NCBI GenBank assembly: GCA_030849065.1
Contig: JASAON010001548.1
Location: forward strand, 1 to 52,364
DNA: 52,364 nucleotides
Reading direction: 5' to 3'
Source: Jaenimonas drosophilae
Lineage: Eukaryota > Euglenozoa > Kinetoplastea > Trypanosomatida > Trypanosomatidae
The position numbers and the translations under genes were made by a program. Below the pieces are notes generated by a model. That model was not told where the DNA came from, ran no database searches, and was given only the letters and a program-made list of their open reading frames with translations. Shown one piece after another: positions 28,432-38,603 of this stretch. How positions within the stretch are numbered: the stretch's first letter is position 1; every line of letters begins with the position of its first letter.

Positions 28432-29916
28432 TTAGGCGTACTGCTTGTAAATGTTCTGCTGGAACTCACGGATGGACTTCACCATGTGCTCCATCTGCTC
28501 CGTTGGGGGCAGAATTGTGGTGCGGAAGTGAAAGGTGCCGGGTTCCTGGCCAAAGCCAGACCCTGGCACCACCACCACGCCGGAGTGCTCAAGCAGCTCG
28601 AGCGCCCAGCGTGTATCGAGGGAGAGGCTGCGCTTCTCCTCCTTGTTCTTGGCATCGTTGTGGGCGGCGTACTTGGCGGGGAGCTCAATGCGGGGGAAGG
28701 CGTACATGGCACCTTCAACTGGCTGGCACTTGAAGCCAGGGATCGTGTTGAGCTCGCGGGCGAGGAGCTCCGCACGCTGCTTGAGGCTATCAAAGATGCC
28801 CTTGTACTCCTTCCAGTAGGAATCATAGCTCACATCACCCTTCTTGGGTGGGGAGCACATGAGGGCCGTCATGACTTGGCCATTTACGTTGGAGCAGAGA
28901 TTGATGCTGCTCAACTTCACAATCTGCTCGTTGAGCTCCGCGGGGAGGTTCAGCATATCAAAGTAGCCACCACGGCGGCCACATTCACCAATGATGCCCT
29001 TGCTCGTGGAGTGCAGCGAGACGAGCATCGTTTCACTGCGGTAGGGCTCTGGCATGCTCAGCACCACCTCACGGAAGCTCACGAAGGTCTTGTGTGGGGT
29101 ATAGATGTTCTCCTGGTACACCTCATCTGCCATGAGCACCACGCGATGGGCGTGGCTAAACTTCACCACCTCCTCCATCACGGCACGATCCATCACATTG
29201 CCCGTTGGGTTGCCAGGGTTGATGGCAACGAGCACACGTGGGGTGGCACCACCCGCGGTGCAAGTCTTCCAGCACTGCTCAAGATCCTCTCCGCGCATCG
29301 CCCAGCCATCCACTTCACGCATGTAGTAAGGCGCGGCCTTGCCACCGAGAAGGGTAATCTGCGCGGTGTAGAGCGGATATTGCGGGATGGGGATCATGAC
29401 GGCGTCACTGGCACCGCCAATCAAAGTTTGGAGGAGCAGCTTCACGCCCACACTGGCGCCATCGGTGAGGCAAACGTTCTGAAAGGTGGCCAGGGGCTCC
29501 ACCCGGTGATCGCGCTCGTTGATGCGTTCGGCAACAATGGCTCTGGCAAACTCATATCCGAGTGAGTGGGTGTAGGCGCCAGTTACGCCGCCCATCTTGC
29601 TCAAGTAGAGCTTCGCACGCTCCACCACATCGGCGGGGAATCCCGCCACGACGTTGGGCTGCTCGAGGAGGAACGGTGCATCAACGAGGGCCATCACCTG
29701 GCGGAAGAAGGTGAGTGGCTTCTGCTGCAGCGATTGCGGGTTGCCAATGTTGCAATAAATCAGCTTCTCAAACGGGTGTTTCGCGGCGCCTTGTTGGATC
29801 TCCACGCGGATTTGGTCGGCGCGGGTTGGGATGAGTCCTCGGACGGCGTACTCCGCCTCCACGACGTGTGGGTTCAAATACAAACGGCTGTTGGCGCTCA
29901 TGGTCTTGCGGAGCAT
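28432..29916 (-). CDS. ALAT: Alanine aminotransferase
   Basis: A 494-residue PLP enzyme of aminotransferase class I/II that interconverts alanine plus 2-oxoglutarate with pyruvate plus glutamate. Signatures are INPGNPTG, MADEVYQENIY, and HSTSKGIIGECGRRGGYF with the PLP lysine at about residue 306. The C-terminal GVVVVPGSGFGQEPGTFHFR is also typical of the family. Length matches known ALATs (about 490-500). In kinetoplastids ALAT produces alanine as an end product of glucose and proline metabolism. Two ATGs are possible: 29916 (MLRKTMSAN) is the first after the splice site and gives a slightly basic N terminus, and 29901 (MSANSRLYL) is the alternative. No long mitochondrial leader is present, so a cytosolic location is likely. 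Confidence 0.95.
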   Translation of the reverse strand: MLRKTMSANSRLYLNPHVVEAEYAVRGLIPTRADQIRVEIQQGAAKHPFEKLIYCNIGNPQSLQQKPLTFFRQVMALVDAPFLLEQPNVVAGFPADVVERAKLYLSKMGGVTGAYTHSLGYEFARAIVAERINERDHRVEPLATFQNVCLTDGASVGVKLLLQTLIGGASDAVMIPIPQYPLYTAQITLLGGKAAPYYMREVDGWAMRGEDLEQCWKTCTAGGATPRVLVAINPGNPTGNVMDRAVMEEVVKFSHAHRVVLMADEVYQENIYTPHKTFVSFREVVLSMPEPYRSETMLVSLHSTSKGIIGECGRRGGYFDMLNLPAELNEQIVKLSSINLCSNVNGQVMTALMCSPPKKGDVSYDSYWKEYKGIFDSLKQRAELLARELNTIPGFKCQPVEGAMYAFPRIELPAKYAAHNDAKNKEEKRSLSLDTRWALELLEHSGVVVVPGSGFGQEPGTFHFRTTILPPTEQMEHMVKSIREFQQNIYKQYA

Positions 29917-30001
29917 GCGATGGTGGGTGAGGAAGGAAGATGAGATGTGAGTGTGGGGTGTGTATAGGAGCCGCTCGCGGTGGTGATAATGGATCTAATC
30001 A

Positions 30002-30060
30002 CTAACAACAACAACAACAACAACAACAACAAGAACAAGAACAAGGAGGAGGTGGAGGTG
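30002..30060 (-). promoter_or_regulatory. Predicted trans-splice acceptor of ALAT
   Basis: A sense pyrimidine-rich tract (30030-30060, CCACCTCCACCTCCTCCTTG and onwards) runs into GTT repeats and the first AG at 30002-30003. The leader of about 85 bases has no ATG before 29916. Confidence 0.5.
30004..30030. repeat. AAC trinucleotide run
   Basis: Nine AAC units (GTT in the sense direction) between the pyrimidine tract and the predicted AG of ALAT. Length changes here would move the tract relative to the AG. Confidence 0.9.
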
Positions 30061-30219
30061 GTTGGAAGAGGCATGCATCATCATGAGCAGCATCATGTGT
30101 GTTGATGGAGCTCGTCGAAGTGGTGATCCAGAAGGGAGTGGGGTGAGGTTAGATTGGTAGTAGTAGTACGAGAGAGTTGGCACTCACACACACACACACA
30201 AACACCATCTTCATCTTCC

Positions 30220-30460
30220 TCACTCCACAGACGTGTGTGGGAAAGGTATGGAGAGGCGGTCTTGCAACGCCCGCAGCGCAGAATCCTCCGTGGAGGTGAT
30301 GGAGCCCCCACCTCCACCGCGCCACTGCATCGACGAGGTGTTGGTGCGAATGGTTGAGGCGGTATCAAAGTGTGTGGCATCCATCGTTGGTGCCGAAACC
30401 GCAGTGATGTTGGATGAAAAGTGGTGCGGTGGAGCAGCAACATTCACGGTACCCAACTCT

Positions 30461-30494
<34 letters not shown>

Positions 30495-33400
30495 CTTCAT
30501 GGTTGGCTCCCTCATCTTGGTCTCTGCTGCCCGTCGCGCTCGACTCCTGATCCTCGGCGAAGGAGAGGTGCCGCCCCACCAAATCTGTGGAGCCACGCCC
30601 ATGCCCCACCACCTCATCATGAGGCTCCGCAACGGCAGCAGCAGCAGCAAGGGCTCGAGCTTGGCGCTGCGCAAGTGCGGCCACAGATGCATCCACCACC
30701 TCTCCCGACCGGGCGCGGGCCTCTGCGTAGGAGCGCATCACCGCCTGCAGAGGATCTTCGTCGGCGGCTGTAGGGCGTGGCCTCAACGTAGCAGAGTTGG
30801 ATCCATCTTGAGTACCTGTGGGCTGCATCGCCATCATCTCCATCGTCGATGGTGCGAGAGGAAGTGGCGAAGGCTCCGCCACACCACCCTGTTGTTGGCG
30901 CAGAACCTCCTCCACGGCAAGACGAATCAGCCGCTCCTCCATCAATGATGTGGCTGCAGGTGCTTCATGTGGCTCAGGTGGTGGCTCACTCACAGAGCCT
31001 AGATGGGTTGTTGTGGTTGGCTGGCTTGTGGCAACTCCACGCTCGTCCTCCGCCACAGCACCTGTGTGTGCTGCGGTGAGGTGCTGAGGAGGAGGCAGAT
31101 TAGTGGGAAAACGTGGTTGTTGTTGTTGTTGTTGTTGGCGAACCAGCATCTCCACGCGTGAGCTCGACGGCTGACGGCGCGATGGAGAAGGGGAAATCAC
31201 TGTTGCAGCTGCGTTGGCGCTGAAGCGGCCCAGTGGAGAGTTGCTGCGTAGACCCGCACGTGGTGGAGGAGCTCCTCCTCCCCGCTGTTGCGGCCACCTC
31301 CACGAGGATTGTGTGGTGGTTGGGCTCATGGAGAAGGGCCGATGGCGTGTTGGCAGGTCTGTGTGTGTGGTGGGCGTATCGAAGCATATCAACCCCGCAT
31401 CCTCCTCTACGCTCATGCTGTTTGGGTGGAGGTGGTTGCTGGCAGCAAGACCACGTGGTGATGGAGGCATCCATGATGTTGGCACTCGCGCCCCACGTGG
31501 GCTCCTGCCGCTGGATTGGCGCGGATGTAGGCAGTAGAGGTGCGATGAGGGGCGGGGGGCGGTGCGTTCGAGGCTCTCCACCTGCCGGCGTGTGTGCGCG
31601 GGCGATCCTTCTGGTTGTTGTTGTTGTTGTTGTTGTTGTTGGTGTTGCACCGGTACCGTCGCTGCCCCTGCTACTGCAGGAGCTGCTGAGATACCCTCAC
31701 GTGGAGCAGCGGCCGTTGTTGTGGTTGATGGTGCAGCTGCTGCTCCTGCTGCTGCGGCTGCACTAGTGTGGTTGGCCTTGGCGTTCTTTTCCGCAGGCCA
31801 AGACAGCGACAAGGCCGCCTGCTCCGTCGTCGAGTCGCGAAGCAAAGATTGTTGGTGATGACGATGATTCAACGTACGTGAAGATTGTGCGTGTTGCTCC
31901 AGCTGCCGATCCGCCACGAGCCTCTCCGTCTGCGAGCGGTAGTGCTCCACCTCCTTCTCGAGCTCCCCACAACGGCCGAGGAGTGAGCGATTGCGGCTCT
32001 GCATAAGCGTCAGTTGGCCATCACGGGCGTGGAGTTGGCGGCGGAGGTCTTCCACCTCATCGGTCCGCTGTTGCTCCACGTGCTGGAGCGCCTCGCCATC
32101 ACGTCGGAGTCGCTGCACCGACGCCTCCGCCACCGCAAGCGCATCCACTCGCTGCTCCAGCTGCCCACGCACCGTTCGCAGCTCCTTCTGCAGCTGCTGC
32201 TCCACCACCTCCTTGTTGGCCAACTCCTCACGCCAGTTGTTGTCGGCCACACGCATCTGCGTCATGTGGCGCTGCAACGTCGCGCGGCTATCCTCCTCCC
32301 CGAGCAGTTTATCGTGCTTCAGCTTCTCATAAACACGCTGCACCTCGCGGAGCTGCGCGGCGTAGCTCGTTTCCACCTCCGCCAGACGCTTGGCATGGGC
32401 GTTGTGTGCGCGCTCGGCGCTCTGCTCCAGATCCACCACCTGCGCGCGCAGTGCGGCCACGGTCTTCTCCAGCTCACCGCGGAGCAAATCCTTTTGTTGG
32501 CTCACTCGCTCCATCTCGCGCAGGCGCCAACGCATCCCCTCCATGGATTCCCGTGAGGCAGTGTTCTCGGCCGCGACGTGTAACACGCCCTCCTCCACCC
32601 GACGTGCCTCGCGATGGACCTCCTCCTCACGCACACGCAGCAGCTCCTCCTTTTCCTGAAAGGCCTTGCGGAGTGCAGCACGATACTCAGCGGCATCTGT
32701 CAGGCGGCGTTGCTCATACTCCGCCTTGGCCGCCTCCGCACTCTGCTGGAGCTGGCCAACCTCCCGACGCAACGCCCGGTGGCTCTCAAGAAGAGCATCA
32801 CGCTGCTGCTCCATCGCCCCACGCTCCTCCACCGCCTCCTCGTAGAGCTTCCGCAGGTGTTGCGTCTTGTTGGCCCACACAGTATCGAAGTCGGCGATGC
32901 GTGTGTGTTGCGATGTGAGCTGCAATTTGCTGGCCTCCAGCTCTGCCTCCACGGCAGCCACGTGCTGGCGGAGGCTGTGGATGGATAGGCTGGCAACGTG
33001 GAGCTGCTGGGTTTGGTCATCGTGTTCCGTCATGAGCGTTTGCATCAAGGCGCGTAGGTCCTCCACGGCACTATCCTTCTCCAGGCACTCACGCACGAGC
33101 TCATGCAGCCGCTCGCCCTGGCCGTGGAGCACATCGCGCAGAGGAGTTCGGTATGCAGCAGAAGCAGCAGCACCGTAAGATCGGGGCGTTGAGGCATTGC
33201 CATGCATCATGGTCATAGTGAGGTTAGGTAGGCCATCTCGTCCTGCTCTTCCTGCGTTGGGTGGCAGCGCACCACGGCCAATATTCGTCGCTGGCGTTAT
33301 GCTTGTGTATGGATGCGGCCAACCCGCGGCGGAGGCGATGGTGTTGGGGTTGGCATCGATGGGGCTGTTGGGGCTGACGCTGCGCGAGCTCAGCGCTACT

Positions 33401-33528
33401 CCGCCCTCTGATGGCAGTGGCGTGAGAAGTGGTGGGCTCGTTTCACGTGTGGAGGCACTCGTGGGAGGTGATTCCGATCTTCCACGCATCAGCTCAAGCT
33501 TTGGCGGAGCACCAATGGGCACAGACAT
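30220..33528 (-). CDS. Large coiled-coil protein with polyGln and polyHis tracts
   Basis: A 1102-residue protein of unknown family. Residues about 1-115 are Ser/Pro-rich. About 120-560 is a continuous, highly charged coiled coil rich in Glu, Arg, Gln and Leu heptads (for example LREMERVSQQKDLLRGELEK). The C-terminal half is disordered, with Gln runs near residues 630 and 795, Ala/Thr-rich stretches, and a run of His near 1015. A short segment, MEERLIRLAVEEVLRQQQ (about 870), could be a separate helix. Such architecture is typical of structural proteins of basal bodies, flagellum attachment or cytoskeleton, but no orthologue can be named. The first ATG (MSVPIGAPPK) is used. Confidence 0.75.
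30462..30494 (-). repeat. ATG/GAT trinucleotide run encoding polyhistidine
   Basis: The plus-strand GAT run translates on the minus strand as ten or more His residues near the C terminus of the coiled-coil protein. Confidence 0.85.
31116..31137 (-). repeat. GTT run encoding polyglutamine
   Basis: Encodes seven consecutive Gln after VRQ in the coiled-coil protein. Confidence 0.85.
31613..31641 (-). repeat. GTT run encoding polyglutamine
   Basis: Encodes about nine consecutive Gln after VQH in the coiled-coil protein. With the tracts at 31116 and 30462 this gives three expandable tracts in one gene. Confidence 0.85.
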
Positions 33529-34049
33529 GCAGCTTTGCGGTGTAGGTATGCGTGTAGGACCAACAACGTCAAAGGGCCCAACTCTATGATGAAAACAAAA
33601 CTAGAATTGTGATGGTGATGATGATGATGAAAGCTGGATCTGCCGGCGGCAACGCACAAGCGAGAGACCTCTGCTGTGTGTATGTGTGCCGGAGATGAAC
33701 CGTTTCTATGTTTAGGGAGCCTCTCTCGCACACTCCTCTTTCTCTGGAAGCGAGTCGTGATGCCGCGATGTTGATGGGCGGTCAGGAAACAATATTGTAG
33801 ATGAGTTCTACGTATTGTGTGTGTGTGTGTGTGCGTGGATGAATGATGGGAGCTCTCCCGAAAAAAAAAAAAATCCAGTAGGGAGGCGTCGCGCTACTCG
33901 TATTATCCAAAGAGAGAGAAGAAAAGAAGAAAGGACGATTGTGTGGTACATCCCCAACAACAACACACACACAACACACTCACGGACACATACGCGCACA
34001 CCATCAATGACGTTCTCACACGTCAACGTCTTCGTCGTGTGAAGAGAGC
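33529..34049. other. Spacer between CDC23 and coiled-coil genes
   Basis: About 520 bases with a GT run at 33816-33833, an A run at 33859-33871 and AC-rich sequence at 33962-33975. No gene. Confidence 0.55.
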
Positions 34050-36488
34050 CTACGAACTTAGTAGGCGCCTCGTTCCATCTAGTTGCTCCAGCACACTCTG
34101 CACAAACAAATCGTGTTGCGTGGCATCACTGCTCGCATCATCCAGGCCAAAACCGCCGTTGCCATCTGCCTCACCCACACCAGCAGAAGCTGGCGTGGAT
34201 GTCGGAGATGAGCCACTCCGGCGGGTGTGGAGCAGCGCGCGAAGACGCTCGAGGTGTGCCTCGGCCAAGCCAAGCATCGCCGTGGCTGCCGCAACATCGC
34301 CCGAGGAGGCCTCTCCCGCTTGGTTGGGCGGAGGTGTTGCGTACCGACGGCGTACCGCAGCAGCGGCGGCACCTCCTCCTCCCGCACCCCCACTGCCCAC
34401 CACAACGGCGTGGCTGATGCTGCTGCTGCCACGCTCCGACCGCGCCGCCGCCGCTCGCATCTGCGCCTCCGTGGCGTAGAACTGGATCAGCACCGGAAGT
34501 GCGTAGAGGATCGCATCCTCGCCCGCGGCGGGGCTGCTAATGAGCCGCTCCAGGTACCGGCACGCCCGACCAAACTGGCGCATCTCCATGTAGTACATCG
34601 CCACACGGTGTGCCAGGTTGGGGTAAGTGGGTGAGCTCGTGGATTCGTGTGCCTCGGCACGTTCCAGGCAGACGATGCTCTCACGCCGGCGGCCTTCGTG
34701 CAGGAGGCAGTTGGCCACGGCGGTCCACATGCGCGGGTCGGTTGGCCGGAGTGAGGTTGTGCGCCAGTAGTAGTAGAGGGCGTGGTGGTAGGCCTGGAGG
34801 AGCTCGTAGATTTGGCCAAGGTTGTACCAACCGCGGTAGTCCCGCTCGTCGAGCTCCACAGCGGTGCGGAAGGCCTCCACCGCTGCTTGTGTGTTCTTGG
34901 TCTCCACGTAGGCGTGGCCGAGCAACGTCCAGGCTGGAACAAAGTGTGGAGCGATGGCGGTGGCTCGTCGGAAGTGCAAGACGCTGCGATCATGTTGGCC
35001 GAGGAGGACGTAGTAGTTGCCCACCACGAAGTTGCTCTCGGCGCGGAAGGAATCTATGCTGTAGGCGCGTTGGGCCAAGGCACACAACATCTGCCGCTCT
35101 CCACGCATGAAGAGGAGGTTGGAGTAGTCGGGGAGGCTCTCGAGGCGGTAGGGGTCACGGCAGTAGATGCGTGCGTAGATGCGCTCCGCCTTATCGTGCT
35201 CGCTCCACTGGTGATATAAAAGGCGAGCAAATTGGGTCTGAAGAAAAGCGTTGTTGGGGAAGCTGCGGAGGAGGTAGGCCCAGGTATCCACTACCTCGCC
35301 ACCGGCGGGAGTAGTGGCGGCATCCGGCACAGTCCTCCGCACCTCGTTCTTCTTCTCATCTTCATTCTCATCCGCATCCAGCATCACGAGCACCTCCGGC
35401 ACAGCATCGACGCCCGTGGCGGTGGTGGAGGCGCAGCAGTGTGTGGCGGGGGCTACCCCGAGGGTGGTCTTGCCCATCGCCACAAAGACATCCACCATGA
35501 AGGCGGGCTCAACATCGGCAACCAAGTCGCTGATCTCTTCGAGCTGTGCCTCACGGCTGACGAGGTGAGAGAGGTCCAGCCACGCACACCACAGCAGTGG
35601 ATTGGCAAGGACGCTGGAGAGGAGCATCGTGGCGCTCTCTTGGTGCATGCGCAGCCCACGCAGCACAACGCCGAGGAGCCAGCTGAGGTAGGCATCCTGG
35701 CCAAGTGCCACCTCACCCCCATCCCCATGGTGTTGCGGCAGCTCCACGGAGGGAATCTGCCCATCAAGGGTGTGTTGGTTGTGAGGGTTCCGTAGTGCCT
35801 CGTTGAGCAACGTACGCAGCAAACGTAGATGGGGATTGGTGCTGCGGTGAGGATGTGCGCTGGTGTTCTTCACCTTTTGGCCATCCATGTAGAGGGCGTA
35901 GAGGCACATGAATTGTAGCGCGGAGGGGAGCCGGCTCGTGGCGAAGGTGGCGAGCAGCCACGGCGGTGTGCTCCACGCATGGCCAACACCACCACCAACG
36001 TGAATCTCACCCGAATCCATGGTCGCTGCCCCATCGGTCGAGGAGGAGGCAGGTGCGCAGCCGCTCGTCGATGGTGATGATGGCCCATCAAACTCACGCA
36101 ATGCGTTGGTGATGAGATGGTGGCAGCGCTGGTGCTCGCCCTTCGCCAAGAGGCCGAGGGCAACACGGTGGTACCAACGAAGACGCTGCCGCTCCGCCAC
36201 ACTCCACACACCACCATGGCCATCATCCTGCTCTGCAGCGGTTGTGGTGCAGCACTCGGGCAGGAGCACGGCATCTTGGCGGGCGATGAGGGCCGCGGTG
36301 AGCCTCCCTTGACGGGAGTGGATCGTTGTACGCAGGGCGTCTTGCGTGGCGTCGAGCGCCAACTCACCGAGCCACGTGGCGCAGTCGTCGAGGCCGCGAT
36401 CGCTACACTGCCGCATCACATGATCCATCATCTCTGCCACCGTCACCACGGGCAACGATGGCGCCACACATTCATCATCCGAAGCCAT
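34050..36488 (-). CDS. CDC23: APC8/CDC23, TPR subunit of the anaphase-promoting complex
   Basis: An 812-residue protein. TPR repeats at about residues 410-690 carry family hallmarks of CDC23: a DPYRLESLPDYSNLLF segment, VVGNYYVLLGQHDRSVLHFR, WTLLGHAYVETKNTQAAVEA, YRGWYNLGQIYELLQ, YYYWRTTSLRPTDPRMW. CDC23/APC8 is a scaffold subunit of the anaphase-promoting complex, the ubiquitin ligase that triggers anaphase and mitotic exit. The N-terminal 380 residues are less conserved and contain Ser/Asp/Glu-rich inserts. Near the C terminus is a Gly/Ala run (GGAGGGGAAAAAV, about residue 700). It is longer than the human protein (about 597). The start is the first ATG after a predicted AG at 36495. Confidence 0.92.
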   Translation of the reverse strand: MASDDECVAPSLPVVTVAEMMDHVMRQCSDRGLDDCATWLGELALDATQDALRTTIHSRQGRLTAALIARQDAVLLPECCTTTAAEQDDGHGGVWSVAERQRLRWYHRVALGLLAKGEHQRCHHLITNALREFDGPSSPSTSGCAPASSSTDGAATMDSGEIHVGGGVGHAWSTPPWLLATFATSRLPSALQFMCLYALYMDGQKVKNTSAHPHRSTNPHLRLLRTLLNEALRNPHNQHTLDGQIPSVELPQHHGDGGEVALGQDAYLSWLLGVVLRGLRMHQESATMLLSSVLANPLLWCAWLDLSHLVSREAQLEEISDLVADVEPAFMVDVFVAMGKTTLGVAPATHCCASTTATGVDAVPEVLVMLDADENEDEKKNEVRRTVPDAATTPAGGEVVDTWAYLLRSFPNNAFLQTQFARLLYHQWSEHDKAERIYARIYCRDPYRLESLPDYSNLLFMRGERQMLCALAQRAYSIDSFRAESNFVVGNYYVLLGQHDRSVLHFRRATAIAPHFVPAWTLLGHAYVETKNTQAAVEAFRTAVELDERDYRGWYNLGQIYELLQAYHHALYYYWRTTSLRPTDPRMWTAVANCLLHEGRRRESIVCLERAEAHESTSSPTYPNLAHRVAMYYMEMRQFGRACRYLERLISSPAAGEDAILYALPVLIQFYATEAQMRAAAARSERGSSSISHAVVVGSGGAGGGGAAAAAVRRRYATPPPNQAGEASSGDVAAATAMLGLAEAHLERLRALLHTRRSGSSPTSTPASAGVGEADGNGGFGLDDASSDATQHDLFVQSVLEQLDGTRRLLSS

Positions 36489-37064
36489 GTAAATCTAAAT
36501 CGCAATAATAATAAAGAAGAAGAGGGTGTGTAGGATTGGTTGAGGGAGCACCCACCAACAATGATGATGATGATGATCACTCCACACGAGTGCGTGCGTG
36601 TGAGAATATGCCCCCCACTTGCGCACGAAGCTTGCGTGGTGGAGCTCACGCTCGTCAATGGGCGTTGCCTAGCGCGTATTCTATGATGAAGAGGTGTGTG
36701 GTGGGTGATGAAGATGAAACAAGAGACGAAAAGCCGCAATGATGGAGGTAGTGGTGGTGGTGTAGCCAATCATGTGTGTGAAGAGATCGTTGGATACCAG
36801 CCATCATCATCTCGCACAGACACGTCGTGTGCAGAGGCATCACAAGAAAAGTGAAGAGGTTAGAAATGGAGGTGGAAGTGATGATGGAGCATCACGCAAC
36901 ATGTCAGTGGACCTTACGCAGAGCTGGCCACGATGGAATAGAAGGGGAGTGAAGTGGGGGGAGTGTCAGCGTTGTTGTTGTTGTTGTTGCTGTTGCTGAT
37001 CGTCTTGATGCGCGAAACAACACACAACATCTCTCTCTCTACGCACTAAATTGGATCATCATCA
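36489..37064. other. Spacer between the phosphodiesterase-fold and CDC23 genes
   Basis: About 580 bases with ATG/GAT repeats at 36560-36576 and a GTT run at 36971-36989. No gene. Confidence 0.55.
36495..36526 (-). promoter_or_regulatory. Predicted trans-splice acceptor of CDC23
   Basis: A sense tract CCCTCTTCTTCTTTATTATT runs to GCGATTTAG with the AG at 36495-36496. This leaves a leader of only about six bases, unusually short; an AG further upstream may be used instead. Confidence 0.35.
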
Positions 37065-38603
37065 TCACTCATCCTCGGTTGGGCAATCGACCGGAGTGAT
37101 GCCGGAGCTACAAATGGCCTGCACCTGCCCTTCAAAGTACGTCTGCCGCCAGCGCAACTGTGCATCAACGCTCGGCTGATACGTGCGATTGGTTCCCGCC
37201 GCGGCCGCCTCCGTTGCCTCGTCGTACGGGGCGCGGTTAAGCCACCGCATCGCCGTCGGGAGGAGATCGAGAACAGATACGGGCTTCGTCAAGGAGCGCA
37301 GCCTTGTGAAGCCCTTGGCGCTGTTGGTGTAGGTGGCGGCGAAGAAGGGCACAACGAGGTCGTCCTCCGTGGCGGCGGCGGAGGTCTTGCCCTCCCCGCC
37401 GTGATTCGATACCCCGAGAATGAGCCAATTTTCACGTTGAAAGGCTGCCCGGTCGCGCACATAGGCCAGGACTTGGCCAATGAGTGCATCAATCAGGTAC
37501 ACCTGCGCGGTGTAGCCTGGTGAGTTGGTGTCGTAGGTGAAGTCTGGCAGCGCCCCACTCGCCGCACGCACCGCGAGGGAGTCAAAGTGGAAGAGGAGGA
37601 GCTCGTCGTGGAGATTATCCGCGACGGGGTTCTGCACCACCGATCCGGTGCCCCACTCCGACAAGGAGAGGCCGCCGAAGATCTCACGAAGCTGGCGTGT
37701 AAACTGCAGCGCGCTGTGGCCATCGCTGTAGGTGTCAGGGTCCGTGGGCACCTTCACCTTACGAACACGGGCGTTGCAGCTCGTTGCCGCCAGACACTCG
37801 AGGGAGAGGCCGTTGGAGTAGAGCGCGGAATCACCATCCATCCCACACTCCACGTCCAGCACCCCGGCCAAGGAGCAGCGGCCCGTGGTGCCGCGGAAGG
37901 AGTTGAGGAGCTTCGAGGTGCCCAGCACCGTCACCCCGCCTCCGGCCTCCATCACCCGACGTGGGAGGCTGGGGAAGGTGCGGCTCGTACTCATGTAGCT
38001 CATCATGGAGGGGAAGGTGTCGTTGAGAACGCGGTGATGGCGTGGGGTCACCCCAGACATGAGTGAGGCGATGCCGCTCGCGCCATAGACGAAGGCGGAG
38101 CCCAGCCTATCATCCTCCACAGTGACGGTGCGCGCACAGCGGGAGTCGGTGGCGCGTGGGCAGCGGGCCCAGCGGCCGCCCTGCTCGCCCATCAGACGAG
38201 CCACATTGGGGAGATGAACCCCGGTTTCCATCAGCTCATCAAAGACGGTGCCTTTCCAGCCCTCTACAATGAAGATGGCCACGCGTGGGGAAGTGGTAGC
38301 ATCGCCCCCGCCCCCACTCGTCACGACGGTGGCGATGAAGAGCACCAACGCAAGGACGATGGCAACCATGGGGATGAAGATGCGCGAACAGCAGCCGCCA
38401 CGTGGGCCGTGGTGGGCGTCCTGATCTTCATCACGGCGCTTGATCACCTCATCGACGGTATCTGCGGCACCAACGACAATCGTCCCACCCTCCTCATCTA
38501 CTCGGGTACTGCTGTGGTTGGCCGTGATGGGGGAGGCTCTGGCACTGATGGGAGATCCCCCGCTGCTCGTACGAGTGGTTGATGCCACACCTTCACCAAA
38601 CAT
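37065..38603 (-). CDS. Alkaline-phosphatase-fold (type I phosphodiesterase-like) membrane protein, likely inactive
   Basis: A 512-residue protein. It has a cytosolic N terminus of about 70 residues, one membrane segment at about 76-98 (FIPMVAIVLALVLFIATVV) and a lumenal or extracellular domain. Fold landmarks of the alkaline phosphatase/sulfatase/PDE superfamily are present: a strand then VEGWKG (about 112) in the place of DG; YGASGIASLMSGVTPRHHRVLND in the nucleophile region; YLIDALIGQVL; VSNHGGEGKTSAA (about 400) in the place of SDHGG...H; and VSVLDLLPTAMRWL. Several metal ligands appear replaced (Asp by Glu, Asp by Asn, and at least two His missing), so it may be catalytically dead. Paired Cys suggest disulphides. 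It is most likely a type II membrane protein of the surface or endomembranes. Confidence 0.7.
   Translation of the reverse strand: MFGEGVASTTRTSSGGSPISARASPITANHSSTRVDEEGGTIVVGAADTVDEVIKRRDEDQDAHHGPRGGCCSRIFIPMVAIVLALVLFIATVVTSGGGGDATTSPRVAIFIVEGWKGTVFDELMETGVHLPNVARLMGEQGGRWARCPRATDSRCARTVTVEDDRLGSAFVYGASGIASLMSGVTPRHHRVLNDTFPSMMSYMSTSRTFPSLPRRVMEAGGGVTVLGTSKLLNSFRGTTGRCSLAGVLDVECGMDGDSALYSNGLSLECLAATSCNARVRKVKVPTDPDTYSDGHSALQFTRQLREIFGGLSLSEWGTGSVVQNPVADNLHDELLLFHFDSLAVRAASGALPDFTYDTNSPGYTAQVYLIDALIGQVLAYVRDRAAFQRENWLILGVSNHGGEGKTSAAATEDDLVVPFFAATYTNSAKGFTRLRSLTKPVSVLDLLPTAMRWLNRAPYDEATEAAAAGTNRTYQPSVDAQLRWRQTYFEGQVQAICSSGITPVDCPTEDE

Larger units (their letters stand above)
29917..30219. 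other. Short spacer between coiled-coil and ALAT genes
   Basis: About 300 bases, mostly repeat: an AAC run, GGAGGTGG-type purine sequence (the ALAT splice tract) and AC repeats at 30184-30200. Confidence 0.55.

Noticed and set aside
28327..29565. Plus-strand open frame of 412 codons opposite alanine aminotransferase
   Set aside because: It lies antisense to a certain gene, is Leu/His/Val-rich as expected from the complement of its codons, and shows no domain.
37065..38603. Active ENPP-type nucleotide pyrophosphatase
   Set aside because: Several metal ligands expected for that family are missing, so only the fold is claimed.
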